Assembly: GCA_947626295.1 (NCBI GenBank)
Contig: CANQRS010000004.1
Location: 1-38,183 of the forward strand
DNA length: 38,183 bases
DNA from: an uncultured Clostridia bacterium
GTDB lineage: Bacteria > Bacillota > Clostridia > TANB77 > CAG-508
Reading direction: 5' to 3'
A model generated the notes under the pieces. That model saw only the letters and a list, made by a program, of their open reading frames with translations, had not been told where the DNA came from and did no database searches. Below are positions 18,593-28,013 of the stretch, piece by piece (the stretch's first letter is position 1; the number at the start of each line of letters is the position of its first letter). The position numbers and the translations under genes are program-made.

Positions 18593-20593
18593 ATGAAAAA
18601 AGAAGAAAATATTTTAGGATATGAGAAAATTGGCACATTAATAAGAAAATTTTCTATTCCGTGTATAATATCATTATTAGTAAATTCATTATATAATATT
18701 GTAGACCAAATATTTATTGGATGGGGAGTAGGATATTTAGGAAATGGTGCAACAAATATAGTGTTTCCAATAACTATAGTTTGTTTAGCGTTCTCATTGA
18801 TGTTAGGAGATGGAACTTCAGCGTATCTAAGTTTAAAATTAGGAGAGAAGAAAAAAGAGGAAGCCGCTAAAGGTGTAGGAAATGGAATATTGTTATCAGC
18901 AATAATATCAATAGTATTATTTGCAGGAACGATGATATTTTTACCACAATTATTAAATCTATTTGGATGTACTGATGCGTTAAGAGAATATGCGTTAGGG
19001 TATGGATATGTTATAGCATTAGGATTACCATTTATGATGATGGGAACTACTTTAAACTCTGTAATTAGGGCAGATGGAAGTCCAAGATATTCAATGATAT
19101 CAATGGTTTCAGGAGCATTATTAAATGTATGCTTAGATGCAGTGTTTATTTTTGTATTACATAAAGGAGTACAAGGAGCAGCTATAGCAACAGTGTTAAG
19201 TCAAGTTTTAACATTTGTTATGAATATTGTATATGTTAAGAAATTTAAAACAATACAGTTGAGTAAATCTAATTTTAAATTACAAGCAAGTATAGGAAGA
19301 AAAGTTGTAGGACTTGGAATTAGTAGTTTTATTACACAAATGAGCTTTGTATTTGTAATGGCAGTTGAAAATAATTTACTTGCAAAATATGGAGCATTGT
19401 CAGAATATGGAGCAGAAATACCAATTACTGTAATAGGAATTGTTATGAAGATAAGTCAAATCTTGAATAGTATAATAGTTGGTATCGCAGCAGGTTCACA
19501 GCCAATATTAGGATATAATTATGGGGCACAAAGATATGATAGAGTAAAACAAGCTCTAAAAACTGTTTTATCAATAAGTGTTATAATAAGTACAATAGCA
19601 TTTTTATTATTCCAATTGATACCAGATAAATTAATAGCAATATTTGGTAGTGGTGATGACAAATATATTGAATTTGCTTGTTTAGCATTTAGAGTGTATT
19701 TAATGTTATGTATATGCAATGGTATACAAATACCTTCAGGAATATTCTTCCAAGCTATAGGAAAAAGTATAAAAAGTGCAATATTATCACTATCAAGACA
19801 AATATTAATTTTAATGCCAGCAATGATAATTTTGGCAAATATATTTGGAATAAAAGGAATTTTATATGCAGGACCATTTGCTGATGGAATAGCGTTTTTA
19901 ATTGCAACAATATTATTAATAACAGAAGTTAAGATGATGGGAACTAAGAAATCTGTAAGTCAAGCATTAGTTGATGATACAAGTACAGATAATGTTTTAA
20001 ATAATCAAGTAGTAATTACACTTTCAAGGGAATATGGTTCAGGCGGAAGATATATAGGAAGATTAATAGCTGATAAGTTGGGAATAAAATTTTATGATAA
20101 AGAGTTTATTACAAAAATTGCTGAAGAAACAGGCTTATCAGAAGAATATATAGAAAATAATGAACAGAAAAGAAATCTTTTAGCTAACTTGAATAATGGA
20201 TACTATTTTGGATTAGATAATTCTGATGAATTATTTTTAAAGGAATCAGAATTAATAAAGAAAGTGGCAGATAAAGAATCTTGTGTAATAATAGGAAGAT
20301 GTGCAGATTTTATTTTATCTGGAAGAAAAAATGTTGTAAAGATATTTATATATAGTGATATGGAAAATAAAATAAAAAGAGCATCAGATATATATGGTAT
20401 AAAAAAATCAAATGCAGAAAAGGAAATAAATAGAATTAATAAATTAAGAGCAAATCATTATAAACATTATACAGAAAAGGATTGGAAGAATCCATCAAAT
20501 TATGATATTTGTATAAACAGCGATATTTTAGGAGTTGAAAAATCTGCAGAATTGATATGTGATATAGTAAAAGAAAAAGCAGCAATTTTATAA
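18593..20593 (+). CDS. MATE family efflux transporter with C-terminal cytidylate kinase-like domain
   Basis: 12-TM MATE region (SLYNIVDQIFIGWGVGYLGNGATNI, PILGYNYGAQRYDRV) followed by VVITLSREYGSGGRYIGRLIADKLGIKFYDKEFI...CVIIGRCADFIL. Confidence 0.85.
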   Translation: MKKEENILGYEKIGTLIRKFSIPCIISLLVNSLYNIVDQIFIGWGVGYLGNGATNIVFPITIVCLAFSLMLGDGTSAYLSLKLGEKKKEEAAKGVGNGILLSAIISIVLFAGTMIFLPQLLNLFGCTDALREYALGYGYVIALGLPFMMMGTTLNSVIRADGSPRYSMISMVSGALLNVCLDAVFIFVLHKGVQGAAIATVLSQVLTFVMNIVYVKKFKTIQLSKSNFKLQASIGRKVVGLGISSFITQMSFVFVMAVENNLLAKYGALSEYGAEIPITVIGIVMKISQILNSIIVGIAAGSQPILGYNYGAQRYDRVKQALKTVLSISVIISTIAFLLFQLIPDKLIAIFGSGDDKYIEFACLAFRVYLMLCICNGIQIPSGIFFQAIGKSIKSAILSLSRQILILMPAMIILANIFGIKGILYAGPFADGIAFLIATILLITEVKMMGTKKSVSQALVDDTSTDNVLNNQVVITLSREYGSGGRYIGRLIADKLGIKFYDKEFITKIAEETGLSEEYIENNEQKRNLLANLNNGYYFGLDNSDELFLKESELIKKVADKESCVIIGRCADFILSGRKNVVKIFIYSDMENKIKRASDIYGIKKSNAEKEINRINKLRANHYKHYTEKDWKNPSNYDICINSDILGVEKSAELICDIVKEKAAIL

Positions 20594-20599
20594 TATAAA

Positions 20600-20629
20600 A
20601 AGGTAAGTAGAGATACTTACTTTTTTTGT
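20600..20629 (+). terminator. Rho-independent terminator
   Basis: aggtaagtagagatacttacttttttt. Confidence 0.7.
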
Positions 20630-20673
20630 TATAAAAATATGAAATGAGTGTATAATAATAAAAAGGGGGAAAT

Positions 20674-21630
20674 ATGCCAACAGTAAGTATAATAATACCA
20701 TTTAGAAATGGGGAAAAATATTTGGAAAAATGTATATTAAATATACAGAAACAAAAATATGATAGTTGGGAATTAATATTAATTGATGATGGCTCAGTTG
20801 ATAATTCAAAAAAAATAATAGAAAAATATATGAAAAATCCTAAGATAAAATATTATTATATAAAAAAAGAAAATATCGGTGTTGGAAGAGCACGCAATTA
20901 TGGAATAGAAAAATCGAATGGAAAATATATAATGTTTGTAGATGTAGATGATTATATAAATGAAAAATTACTGAAGAAATTAGATAAATATATTAAACAA
21001 GATATTGATATGATAAAATACAAGATGAAAATTGTAAAAAAAGATGCTATGTATATGGCTTCGGGACCTGTGTTTGGAATAACAAATGGGGAAGAAGCAT
21101 TTAATAAATTATGTTTTAAAGATAAGTATTTAGATTCGCCATCTTTATATTTAATAAAAAAAGATTTTTTTATTAAAACAGAATTAAAATTTTTAGAAAA
21201 TGTATATCACGAAGATTTTGGATTAATTCCTCAGCTTATTTTAAAGGCAAATACGATATTGTCAGTAGATTATTATGGATATTATTATATTCAAACATCA
21301 AATAGTATAATGAGAAGTGGAAATTATAATAAAAAAATAAATGATAAAATAAATCATTATAATAATATTATTAATAAATTGGAGGAATTTAATTTAAAAG
21401 AAGATACTAAAAAAAATGTAAAAATATATTATACAAATAGTGTTATTTCATCATTAGGAGATTTAAAAAAAGAGGAAAGAACAGAGTTTATAAAAAAGAT
21501 AACAAAAATGAATATAATAAAAAATATAAAAATAAATAATTTAAAACAATTAATAAAAAAAATTGTTTTAAAAATAAATATAAATTTTTATTTAAGTTTA
21601 AAAGATAAGGGGGAAGTATGCCGAAAGTAA
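20674..21630 (+). CDS. Glycosyltransferase family 2
   Basis: VSIIIPFRNGEKYLEKCILNIQKQ...LILIDDGSVDNSKKI...MFVDVDDYI. Confidence 0.85.
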   Translation: MPTVSIIIPFRNGEKYLEKCILNIQKQKYDSWELILIDDGSVDNSKKIIEKYMKNPKIKYYYIKKENIGVGRARNYGIEKSNGKYIMFVDVDDYINEKLLKKLDKYIKQDIDMIKYKMKIVKKDAMYMASGPVFGITNGEEAFNKLCFKDKYLDSPSLYLIKKDFFIKTELKFLENVYHEDFGLIPQLILKANTILSVDYYGYYYIQTSNSIMRSGNYNKKINDKINHYNNIINKLEEFNLKEDTKKNVKIYYTNSVISSLGDLKKEERTEFIKKITKMNIIKNIKINNLKQLIKKIVLKININFYLSLKDKGEVCRK

Positions 21631-22484
21631 GCATAATAGTACCTGTATATAATGTGGAAAAATACATAGATAGATGTATAAGTTCATTGTTAAAACAAAC
21701 TTTAGAGGATTTGGAATTAATAATAGTTAATGATGGCTCTACGGATTCTAGTAAAAAAATAATTGAAAAATATCTAAAAAAATATCCATCTAAAATAAAA
21801 TATTTTGAAAAAGAAAATGGGGGATTGTCAAGTGCAAGAAATTTTGGATTAAAATATGCTACAGGAGAATATGTTGGTTTTTTAGACTCAGATGATTATG
21901 TGGAAAAAGATATGTATAAAGTTATGTATGATAAAGCGAAAAATGAAAATAGTGATTTAATTGAATGTGACTTTTTATGGGAATATTATATAGATGAAAA
22001 AATAATTAATGTAAAAAAAGATAAAAGAAAAAAATATAAAAATAAAAAAGAATTAATAAAAAAGCCTAGGGTTATTGTATGGAATAAATTAATAAAAAAA
22101 AATATTATAATTAATAATAATATAAAATTTCCAGAGGGGTTAATATATGAAGATATAGAATTTTTTTACAAATTATTACCATATATAAAAAAAATTTCTT
22201 ATGTTGAATATTTTTTTGTGCATTATGTACAAAGAGAAAATTCTATATCAAATTTATATACAAAAAATGTTGGAGATATATTTCAAATATTAAATAATAT
22301 AATAAAATATTATAAAAAAATAAATAAATATGAAAAATATAAAAAAGAATTAAATTATATGTATAGAAGAATTTTATTAGGAAGTTCGATGAAAAGAATT
22401 TTAAAAATAAAAAATAAAAAAATAAAAAAGAATTTTTTGAAAAAAACATTTAAAAATGTTTTTTTTATAGGAGTTGAAGATTAG
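21618..22484 (+). CDS. Glycosyltransferase family 2
   Basis: VSIIVPVYNVEKYIDRCISSLLKQTLEDLELIIVNDGSTDSS...GFLDSDDYV. Confidence 0.88.
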   Translation: MPKVSIIVPVYNVEKYIDRCISSLLKQTLEDLELIIVNDGSTDSSKKIIEKYLKKYPSKIKYFEKENGGLSSARNFGLKYATGEYVGFLDSDDYVEKDMYKVMYDKAKNENSDLIECDFLWEYYIDEKIINVKKDKRKKYKNKKELIKKPRVIVWNKLIKKNIIINNNIKFPEGLIYEDIEFFYKLLPYIKKISYVEYFFVHYVQRENSISNLYTKNVGDIFQILNNIIKYYKKINKYEKYKKELNYMYRRILLGSSMKRILKIKNKKIKKNFLKKTFKNVFFIGVED

Positions 22485-23586
22485 TTTGTTACAAAAAAAT
22501 GACAATAATAAATCGTTGATTTTTGGCATAACTAAGCTAGATATAGGAGGAGCAGAAAGAGTATTAGTAGATATTGCAAATAAATTATGTGTAAAATATA
22601 ATATAACAATTTTAACAATATATTCAGGTGGCGAATTAGAAAAAGAATTAAATGAAAAAATAAAAATAATTAATTTATATAAAAATAAAAATATTATGTT
22701 ACCATTATATTTATTATTTTTTGGAAATAAAAAATATAAAAAAATAATAAAAAATAAATATGATGTTGAGATTGCTTTTTTGGAAGGTCCAATAACAAGA
22801 ATTTTTAGTTATGGAAAAAATAAAAATAAAATTGCTTGGGTGCATAATGATATAAAAAAAGTTTTTGGAAAGGGAATAAAAGCAAATATAAAAAAATGTA
22901 TTGATAAACGATTTTATAAAAAATATAATAAAATTATTTTTGTGAGTCAGGATAATAGAAAATCATTTGTTGAATTATATGGTGATTTTAATAAACAATA
23001 TGTAATATATAATTATATTGATAAAGATAGAATTTTAATAAAGTCAAAAGAAAAAAATAATATTTTAAAAAGAGAAAATGTTCCCGTAATTTTAAGTATT
23101 GCAAGATTAGTTAAGCAAAAGGGGATTGATAGGTTAATTAGAGTCCATAAAAAATTAATTGAAGATGGAATAGCACATAAGATATATGTAATAGGTGATG
23201 GAGAAGAAAAGAAAAAATTACAAAAATTAATAGATGATTTTGATTTGAAAGAGTCTTTTATATTATTGGGAAAGAAAAGTAATCCATACTGTTATTTAAA
23301 AAATGTTGATTATTTTGCTTTGCTTTCATATTATGAAGGATATGGAATAGTTATAGAGGAAGCAAAACTATTTAATAAAACAATTATAATTACAAATACT
23401 GCAGCTAAAGAAGCCGTAAGAGATTATAATAATTGTTTGATTATTTCTAACTATGAAAATGATATATATGTTGAGTTAAAAAAATTACTGCAAGGAAAAT
23501 ATAATTATATAAAAAGTCAAAATGAATATCAATATGATAATAGTTATATACTTGAAAAAATTGAAGAGGTGATTAGAGATGAGTAA
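22474..23586 (+). CDS. Glycosyltransferase family 4 (GT-B)
   Basis: GGAERVLVDIANKL; VPVILSIARLVKQKGIDRLI; SYYEGYGIVIEEA; probable TTG start, exact start uncertain. Confidence 0.8.
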   Translation: MKISLLQKNDNNKSLIFGITKLDIGGAERVLVDIANKLCVKYNITILTIYSGGELEKELNEKIKIINLYKNKNIMLPLYLLFFGNKKYKKIIKNKYDVEIAFLEGPITRIFSYGKNKNKIAWVHNDIKKVFGKGIKANIKKCIDKRFYKKYNKIIFVSQDNRKSFVELYGDFNKQYVIYNYIDKDRILIKSKEKNNILKRENVPVILSIARLVKQKGIDRLIRVHKKLIEDGIAHKIYVIGDGEEKKKLQKLIDDFDLKESFILLGKKSNPYCYLKNVDYFALLSYYEGYGIVIEEAKLFNKTIIITNTAAKEAVRDYNNCLIISNYENDIYVELKKLLQGKYNYIKSQNEYQYDNSYILEKIEEVIRDE

Positions 23587-24382
23587 AATAACAATATTAA
23601 CAGCAACATATAATAGGGGAGAATTTTTAAATAGATTATATATTAGTATTTTGAAAAATAGTAATTATGGGATGGATATAGAATGGATAATTATTGATGA
23701 TGGTTCTACAGATAGTACTGAAAATATTGTAAGAAAAAGGATATTAGAAAACAAAATTGATATTAAATATATTTTTCAAGAAAATAGCGGAAAAATGGAA
23801 GCGATTAATAAAGGTGTAGAAATTGCTACAGGGGATTTTATTATTGATTGTGATTCAGATGATTATTTTACGGAGGATGCATTTAAAATAATAAAAAAAT
23901 ATAAAAATAAATTAATTGAAAATCCAAATTTATATGCATTATGTTTTTTAAAAAAGAAGATTTCAGGAGAAATTAGTGGAAATAAATTTAAGAAAGATTT
24001 TATGATTTCAACAATGTTTGAGTTATATTTTAAGGGAGGAATTACAGGGGAGAAAATTTTGCTTTTTAATGGAGAGATTAGAAAAAAATATAAACATATA
24101 TTAGAAGAAAATGAGAAATTTATTACGGAAGCAAGAATGTATCATCAGATAGATGAGAAGTATAAAATTATGTGCATAAATGAGATAATTGAAATTGGAA
24201 ATTATATTGAAGATGGATATACAAAAAATATGTTAAGAGTGTATAGTGAAAATCCAAAGGGATATTATAAATATTTTAAAGAAATATTACAGAAAGATAA
24301 CAAAGGGGTAAAATTAAGAAAAAAATTGTATATTTGGAAAAATTTAATTAAATTAAATTTTTTAATTAAAAATAAAAATTAA
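23579..24382 (+). CDS. Glycosyltransferase family 2
   Basis: ITILTATYNRGEFLNRLYISI...WIIIDDGSTDSTENIV...DFIIDCDSDDYF. Confidence 0.85.
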   Translation: MSKITILTATYNRGEFLNRLYISILKNSNYGMDIEWIIIDDGSTDSTENIVRKRILENKIDIKYIFQENSGKMEAINKGVEIATGDFIIDCDSDDYFTEDAFKIIKKYKNKLIENPNLYALCFLKKKISGEISGNKFKKDFMISTMFELYFKGGITGEKILLFNGEIRKKYKHILEENEKFITEARMYHQIDEKYKIMCINEIIEIGNYIEDGYTKNMLRVYSENPKGYYKYFKEILQKDNKGVKLRKKLYIWKNLIKLNFLIKNKN

Positions 24383-24412
24383 ATTTGTTAAATAAATATT
24401 TATTTAATAAAA

Positions 24413-24440
24413 AATAGCACATTAATAAAATGTGCTTTTA
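24413..24440. terminator. Bidirectional terminator-like hairpin between GT cluster and rpsT
   Basis: atAGCACATTaataAATGTGCTttta. Confidence 0.6.
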
Positions 24441-24473
24441 AAAAACTATGCATAATTTTTTAATTTTTGGTAA

Positions 24474-24740
24474 TTAAGCAATAGATGTATTTAATTTTTT
24501 AGCTAATTGTGATTTTTTTCTAGCTGCCGTATTTTTTACAATAACACCTTTTGAGCACGCTTGGTCGATTTTTCTAGTAGCTTCTGAAAATAATACTTTT
24601 GCTTTATCCATATCTCCAGCATTTAAAGCATTTTCAAAATTTTTAATAGATGTTTTGTATGCTGATTTTATCATATTATTTCTTAATGTTTTCTTTTCTA
24701 TTATTTTAACTCTTTTTTTAGCTGATTTTATATTTGGCAT
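24474..24740 (-). CDS. rpsT: 30S ribosomal protein S20
   Basis: [30 protein letters not shown]...[26 protein letters not shown]. Confidence 0.95.
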   Translation of the reverse strand: MPNIKSAKKRVKIIEKKTLRNNMIKSAYKTSIKNFENALNAGDMDKAKVLFSEATRKIDQACSKGVIVKNTAARKKSQLAKKLNTSIA

Positions 24741-24812
24741 TTTTGCACCTCCTTTAGTTTATTCACAATATAACACCACATATTTTACCATAAATTGCAG
24801 GATTTTGCAATA

Positions 24813-25784
24813 CTATTTCATTAAATAATAGAAAATTATTGAACTTAATTTTAAACTATCGTGTTTAATTGTACCATCTGTTGTAGTAATTAAGTCAGAT
24901 TCAATTACTTCGTAGTTAGCGTGTTTTAAATTATCATAGTCAATAATTACTTGGTCTTTTTGTTCTTCCGTAGCGTATTTTTGTAATAAATCGCGAGGTA
25001 AAAGATTATTACTAATAATTACAGCATTTATAGTATCATATCCAATATATTGCTCTAAAATATTAATGTGGTCGCTAACTGTAAAATTATCTGTTTCACC
25101 AGGTTGTGTCATAACATTACAAATATACATAACCTTGGCTTTAGAGCTAGCTATTGCTTCGGAAACTTCTGGGCAAATAAGGTGTGGCAAAATACTTGTG
25201 TAAAGACTACCCATACTTAAAATAATAAGGTCTGCATCAGCAATTTCCTGAAAAACTTCAGGTAAAATGTGAGGTTTTTCTTTGTAGAAAATTCTTTTGT
25301 AATGTTTTCTTGCAAGTGTAATTTCTTCTTCTCCTTCTATGATTTCTCCATCATCAGTTTCTCCCATTAGGGTTAAATAGTCTTCGGAAAGAGGAAGTAC
25401 AGTGTGCTCAACTCTTAGTAGTTTACTCATATATTCAATACTTGTTTTTAAATTTCCAGTTTCTTTATATAAAGAAGTAAGTATTAAATTTCCCATAGAG
25501 TGACCATTTAAATCACTATATGTAGACATTCTATATTCCATAATATCTTTTACTTCGTCAGGTAATGTAGATAAATTACTTAAAACGTGCCTGATATCCC
25601 CAACTGCTGGAGTGTAAAATTCTTTTCTTAATCTTCCTGTACTTCTTCCGTCATCAGATACAGTGATAATTGCAGTTATATCAACGGGGAAGTATTTTAA
25701 TCCTTTTAAAACTGTAGAAGTACCTGTTCCTCCACCTAAAACTACGATTTTTTTTCTTTGCATAATTGATATCATTCCTTTCAA
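24813..25784 (-). CDS. yvcK: YvcK/GlmR gluconeogenesis factor (CofD-like)
   Basis: KKIVVLGGGTGTSTVLKGLK...ITAIITVSDDGRSTGRLRKEF...PAVGDIRHVL. Confidence 0.9.
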   Translation of the reverse strand: MKGMISIMQRKKIVVLGGGTGTSTVLKGLKYFPVDITAIITVSDDGRSTGRLRKEFYTPAVGDIRHVLSNLSTLPDEVKDIMEYRMSTYSDLNGHSMGNLILTSLYKETGNLKTSIEYMSKLLRVEHTVLPLSEDYLTLMGETDDGEIIEGEEEITLARKHYKRIFYKEKPHILPEVFQEIADADLIILSMGSLYTSILPHLICPEVSEAIASSKAKVMYICNVMTQPGETDNFTVSDHINILEQYIGYDTINAVIISNNLLPRDLLQKYATEEQKDQVIIDYDNLKHANYEVIESDLITTTDGTIKHDSLKLSSIIFYYLMK

Positions 25785-25791
25785 AATGTAT

Positions 25792-26400
25792 TTAGTTTAT
25801 TGGAATTTCCGAAAAAGTTTTATATTCATTAATATTAACATTTTCTAAATTTTGGGTTGCATATTTAGTGTTTTGCCTTCTTAATCTTATTATTTCCTTA
25901 GGGTTTTTAGAATATAATCCTAGTAAATCGTTAGGACAATCGTCAATAAAAATACCGTTTTCATAAATTATATCAAGTTCATATTTAGGGGTTGCAGTTA
26001 TGTAACACGCATCAAAATAATTTGAAATTTGTGAGCCTGCAATTTTTAGTGATTGAAAATAAATGCTATCTTTACAATAAGATAAAATATATAATTTATG
26101 ATTTTGGGATTTTAGTTTTTTTAAAAATGGAATAGAGTCACTAAAAATTAAATCTTTTCCATTTAATATAGTGTTAGTTAAACAATTATTAATTGGTGTC
26201 ATATTTAAGTTATATTTGTTTGAAAAATGTATAGGTAAATCAAATATATTGTTATTAAATATTGTTTTACATTCTTCAAGTAATTGCTCGGAATTGAGCT
26301 CTTTTTGTTGAGTGATTGATGATATTATAGAATTGAACATTCTATCAAGTAATTTTTTTGTATCAAAAAGTGTATTATCAAAATCTATATAATAATTCAT
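25792..26400 (-). CDS. HAD-superfamily hydrolase
   Basis: MNYYIDFDNTLFDT HAD motif I, IFIDDCPNDL motif IV; start placed at ATG 26400 after SD ggaaaggatg. Confidence 0.7.
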   Translation of the reverse strand: MNYYIDFDNTLFDTKKLLDRMFNSIISSITQQKELNSEQLLEECKTIFNNNIFDLPIHFSNKYNLNMTPINNCLTNTILNGKDLIFSDSIPFLKKLKSQNHKLYILSYCKDSIYFQSLKIAGSQISNYFDACYITATPKYELDIIYENGIFIDDCPNDLLGLYSKNPKEIIRLRRQNTKYATQNLENVNINEYKTFSEIPIN

Positions 26401-26492
26401 AATACAACATCCTTTCCATTTTTTATACATTATCATAAAAATATTTAAAAGTCAATGTGTAGAAAATATTATGCAATAAAAAATAAAAATAC

Positions 26493-26521
26493 TTGCATAT
26501 AAATAGCAAAAATGGTATAAT
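26493..26521 (+). promoter_or_regulatory. Sigma-A-type promoter for LOG gene
   Basis: TTGCAT-17-TATAAT. Confidence 0.6.
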
Positions 26522-26590
26522 ATAAAAATGTGATTACAAAAAGATTAAGAAAGCATTTATATTTGTGCTTAAAGAAAGGAATGTGATAAA

Positions 26591-27172
26591 ATGAACATAA
26601 CGGTATATGGAGCAGCTAGTAGTTTAATAGATGAAACATATAAAGAGGCTGGAAGAGAATTAGGAAGAAAAATGGTAGATAGAAAATGTGGACTCGTATT
26701 TGGTGGAGGGGCTAATGGTATGATGGGAGCTTTGGCTGAAGGAGTATATGAAAGAGAAGGATATATTTTAGGAGTAGTACCAAAGTTTTTTAGAGAAGCA
26801 AATGCGGAGATTTCTTTTACAAAATGTTCTGAATATATTTATACAGAAACAGTGAGAGAACGTAAACGTGCAATGGAGGAGAATGGTGAGGCTTTTGTTA
26901 TAACACCAGGAGGAATAGGAACATTAGATGAGTTTTTTGAAATTTTAACTTTAAAACAATTGGGAAGACATAATAAAGCGATTGTTATATATGATATCAA
27001 TGGATTTTTTAAAGAATTAGATGAAATGATGACTAAATATATAGAAGAAAAATTTATAACAGAAGATTGCAAAGATTTATATAAAGTATGTTCAAATGCA
27101 GATGAAGTTTTAGATTATATATTAAGTTATAATCCAGAAGATATAGATTTATCAAAAGTAAAAATAAGATAA
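26591..27172 (+). CDS. LOG family protein (cytokinin riboside 5'-monophosphate phosphoribohydrolase family)
   Basis: GLVFGGGANGMMGALAEGVYE ... FVITPGGIGTLDEFFEILTLKQLG (PGGxGTxxE). Confidence 0.88.
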   Translation: MNITVYGAASSLIDETYKEAGRELGRKMVDRKCGLVFGGGANGMMGALAEGVYEREGYILGVVPKFFREANAEISFTKCSEYIYTETVRERKRAMEENGEAFVITPGGIGTLDEFFEILTLKQLGRHNKAIVIYDINGFFKELDEMMTKYIEEKFITEDCKDLYKVCSNADEVLDYILSYNPEDIDLSKVKIR

Positions 27173-27180
27173 AGGAGGAA

Positions 27181-27212
27181 ATATGACAGATTTTTTATAA
27201 AATCTGTCATAT
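27181..27212 (+). repeat. 14-bp perfect inverted repeat (hairpin) enclosing a 5-codon ORF
   Basis: ATATGACAGATTTT-ttat-AAAATCTGTCATAT. Confidence 0.85.
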
Positions 27213-27219
27213 AAATTTT

Positions 27220-27537
27220 ATGTTAGAGGTAAAAAAGTTTACGGAAATAGATGAAGAATTTGTTTGTGATAATTGCGGAAAAAAGGTAAGTAAATTAGGA
27301 TATTCGTGTAGAAATCATTGTCCATATTGTTTACATTCAAAACATATTGATAAAAATCCGGGAGATAGGAAAGAAAAATGTTATGGCGATTTAGAACCTA
27401 TTGGTATAGAAATAAGTAATAAAAAGGGATATATAATTATTTTTAAATGTAAAAAATGTGGTGCAATTAGAAGAAATAAGGCTGCTGAAGATGATAATAT
27501 GGAATTAATAATAAAATTATCAGTGGCAAGTAAATAA
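27220..27537 (+). CDS. RNHCP domain zinc-ribbon protein
   Basis: KKFTEIDEEFVCDNCGKKVSKLGYSCRNHCPYCLHSKHID...CKKCGAIRRNKAAEDDN. Confidence 0.8.
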   Translation: MLEVKKFTEIDEEFVCDNCGKKVSKLGYSCRNHCPYCLHSKHIDKNPGDRKEKCYGDLEPIGIEISNKKGYIIIFKCKKCGAIRRNKAAEDDNMELIIKLSVASK

Positions 27538-27638
27538 ATTTTTTTATTATTGTAACAAAATTGTAAAAAATCCATAATATAAAATTAAGAAAGATTTTAA
27601 TATTTTTCTACATAAAAAATAAAGGAGGATTTTTATAA

Positions 27639-27821
27639 ATGCCAGATAATAATGGAGCAAATTTATTTACGGCACCAGTAGAAAATAGAAACTGTGGTTG
27701 TAATGGTAACGGAGGAATTTTTGGAAATATTGGATGTGGAGGAGATAGTGAAATACTATTTTTCATAATAATATTTTTATTATTATTTACAAATTTTGGT
27801 TGCTGTTGTGGAAATAGGTAA
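27639..27821 (+). CDS. 60-aa Cys/Gly-rich small membrane protein
   Basis: SD aaaggagg; MPDNNGANLFTAPVENRNCGCNGNGGIFGNIGCGGDSEILFFIIIFLLLFTNFGCCCGNR; strong terminator downstream. Confidence 0.65.
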   Translation: MPDNNGANLFTAPVENRNCGCNGNGGIFGNIGCGGDSEILFFIIIFLLLFTNFGCCCGNR

Positions 27822-27835
27822 ATTTTTTAAAATTA

Positions 27836-27880
27836 AAATCTTATTTTGCGTAGATTATTAAAGCAAAATAAGATTTTTTT
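27836..27880 (+). terminator. Rho-independent terminator
   Basis: aaatcttattttgc...gcaaaataagatttttttt long stem. Confidence 0.8.
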
Positions 27881-28013
27881 TAATGTGCAAATAAATTTAT
27901 AAAAAATTTTCAAAAAAACTTTACTTTTTTATAAGGATTGGGTACAATATAAGAGGAAAAATGTAGAAAAATGTATCAAAAGAAAAAATTAAAGTTGAAA
28001 GGGGTATCAAATA

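Noticed and set aside
25663-25848. Plus-strand ORF opposite yvcK/HAD genes
   Set aside because: Antisense of the conserved GGGTGTSTVLKG region
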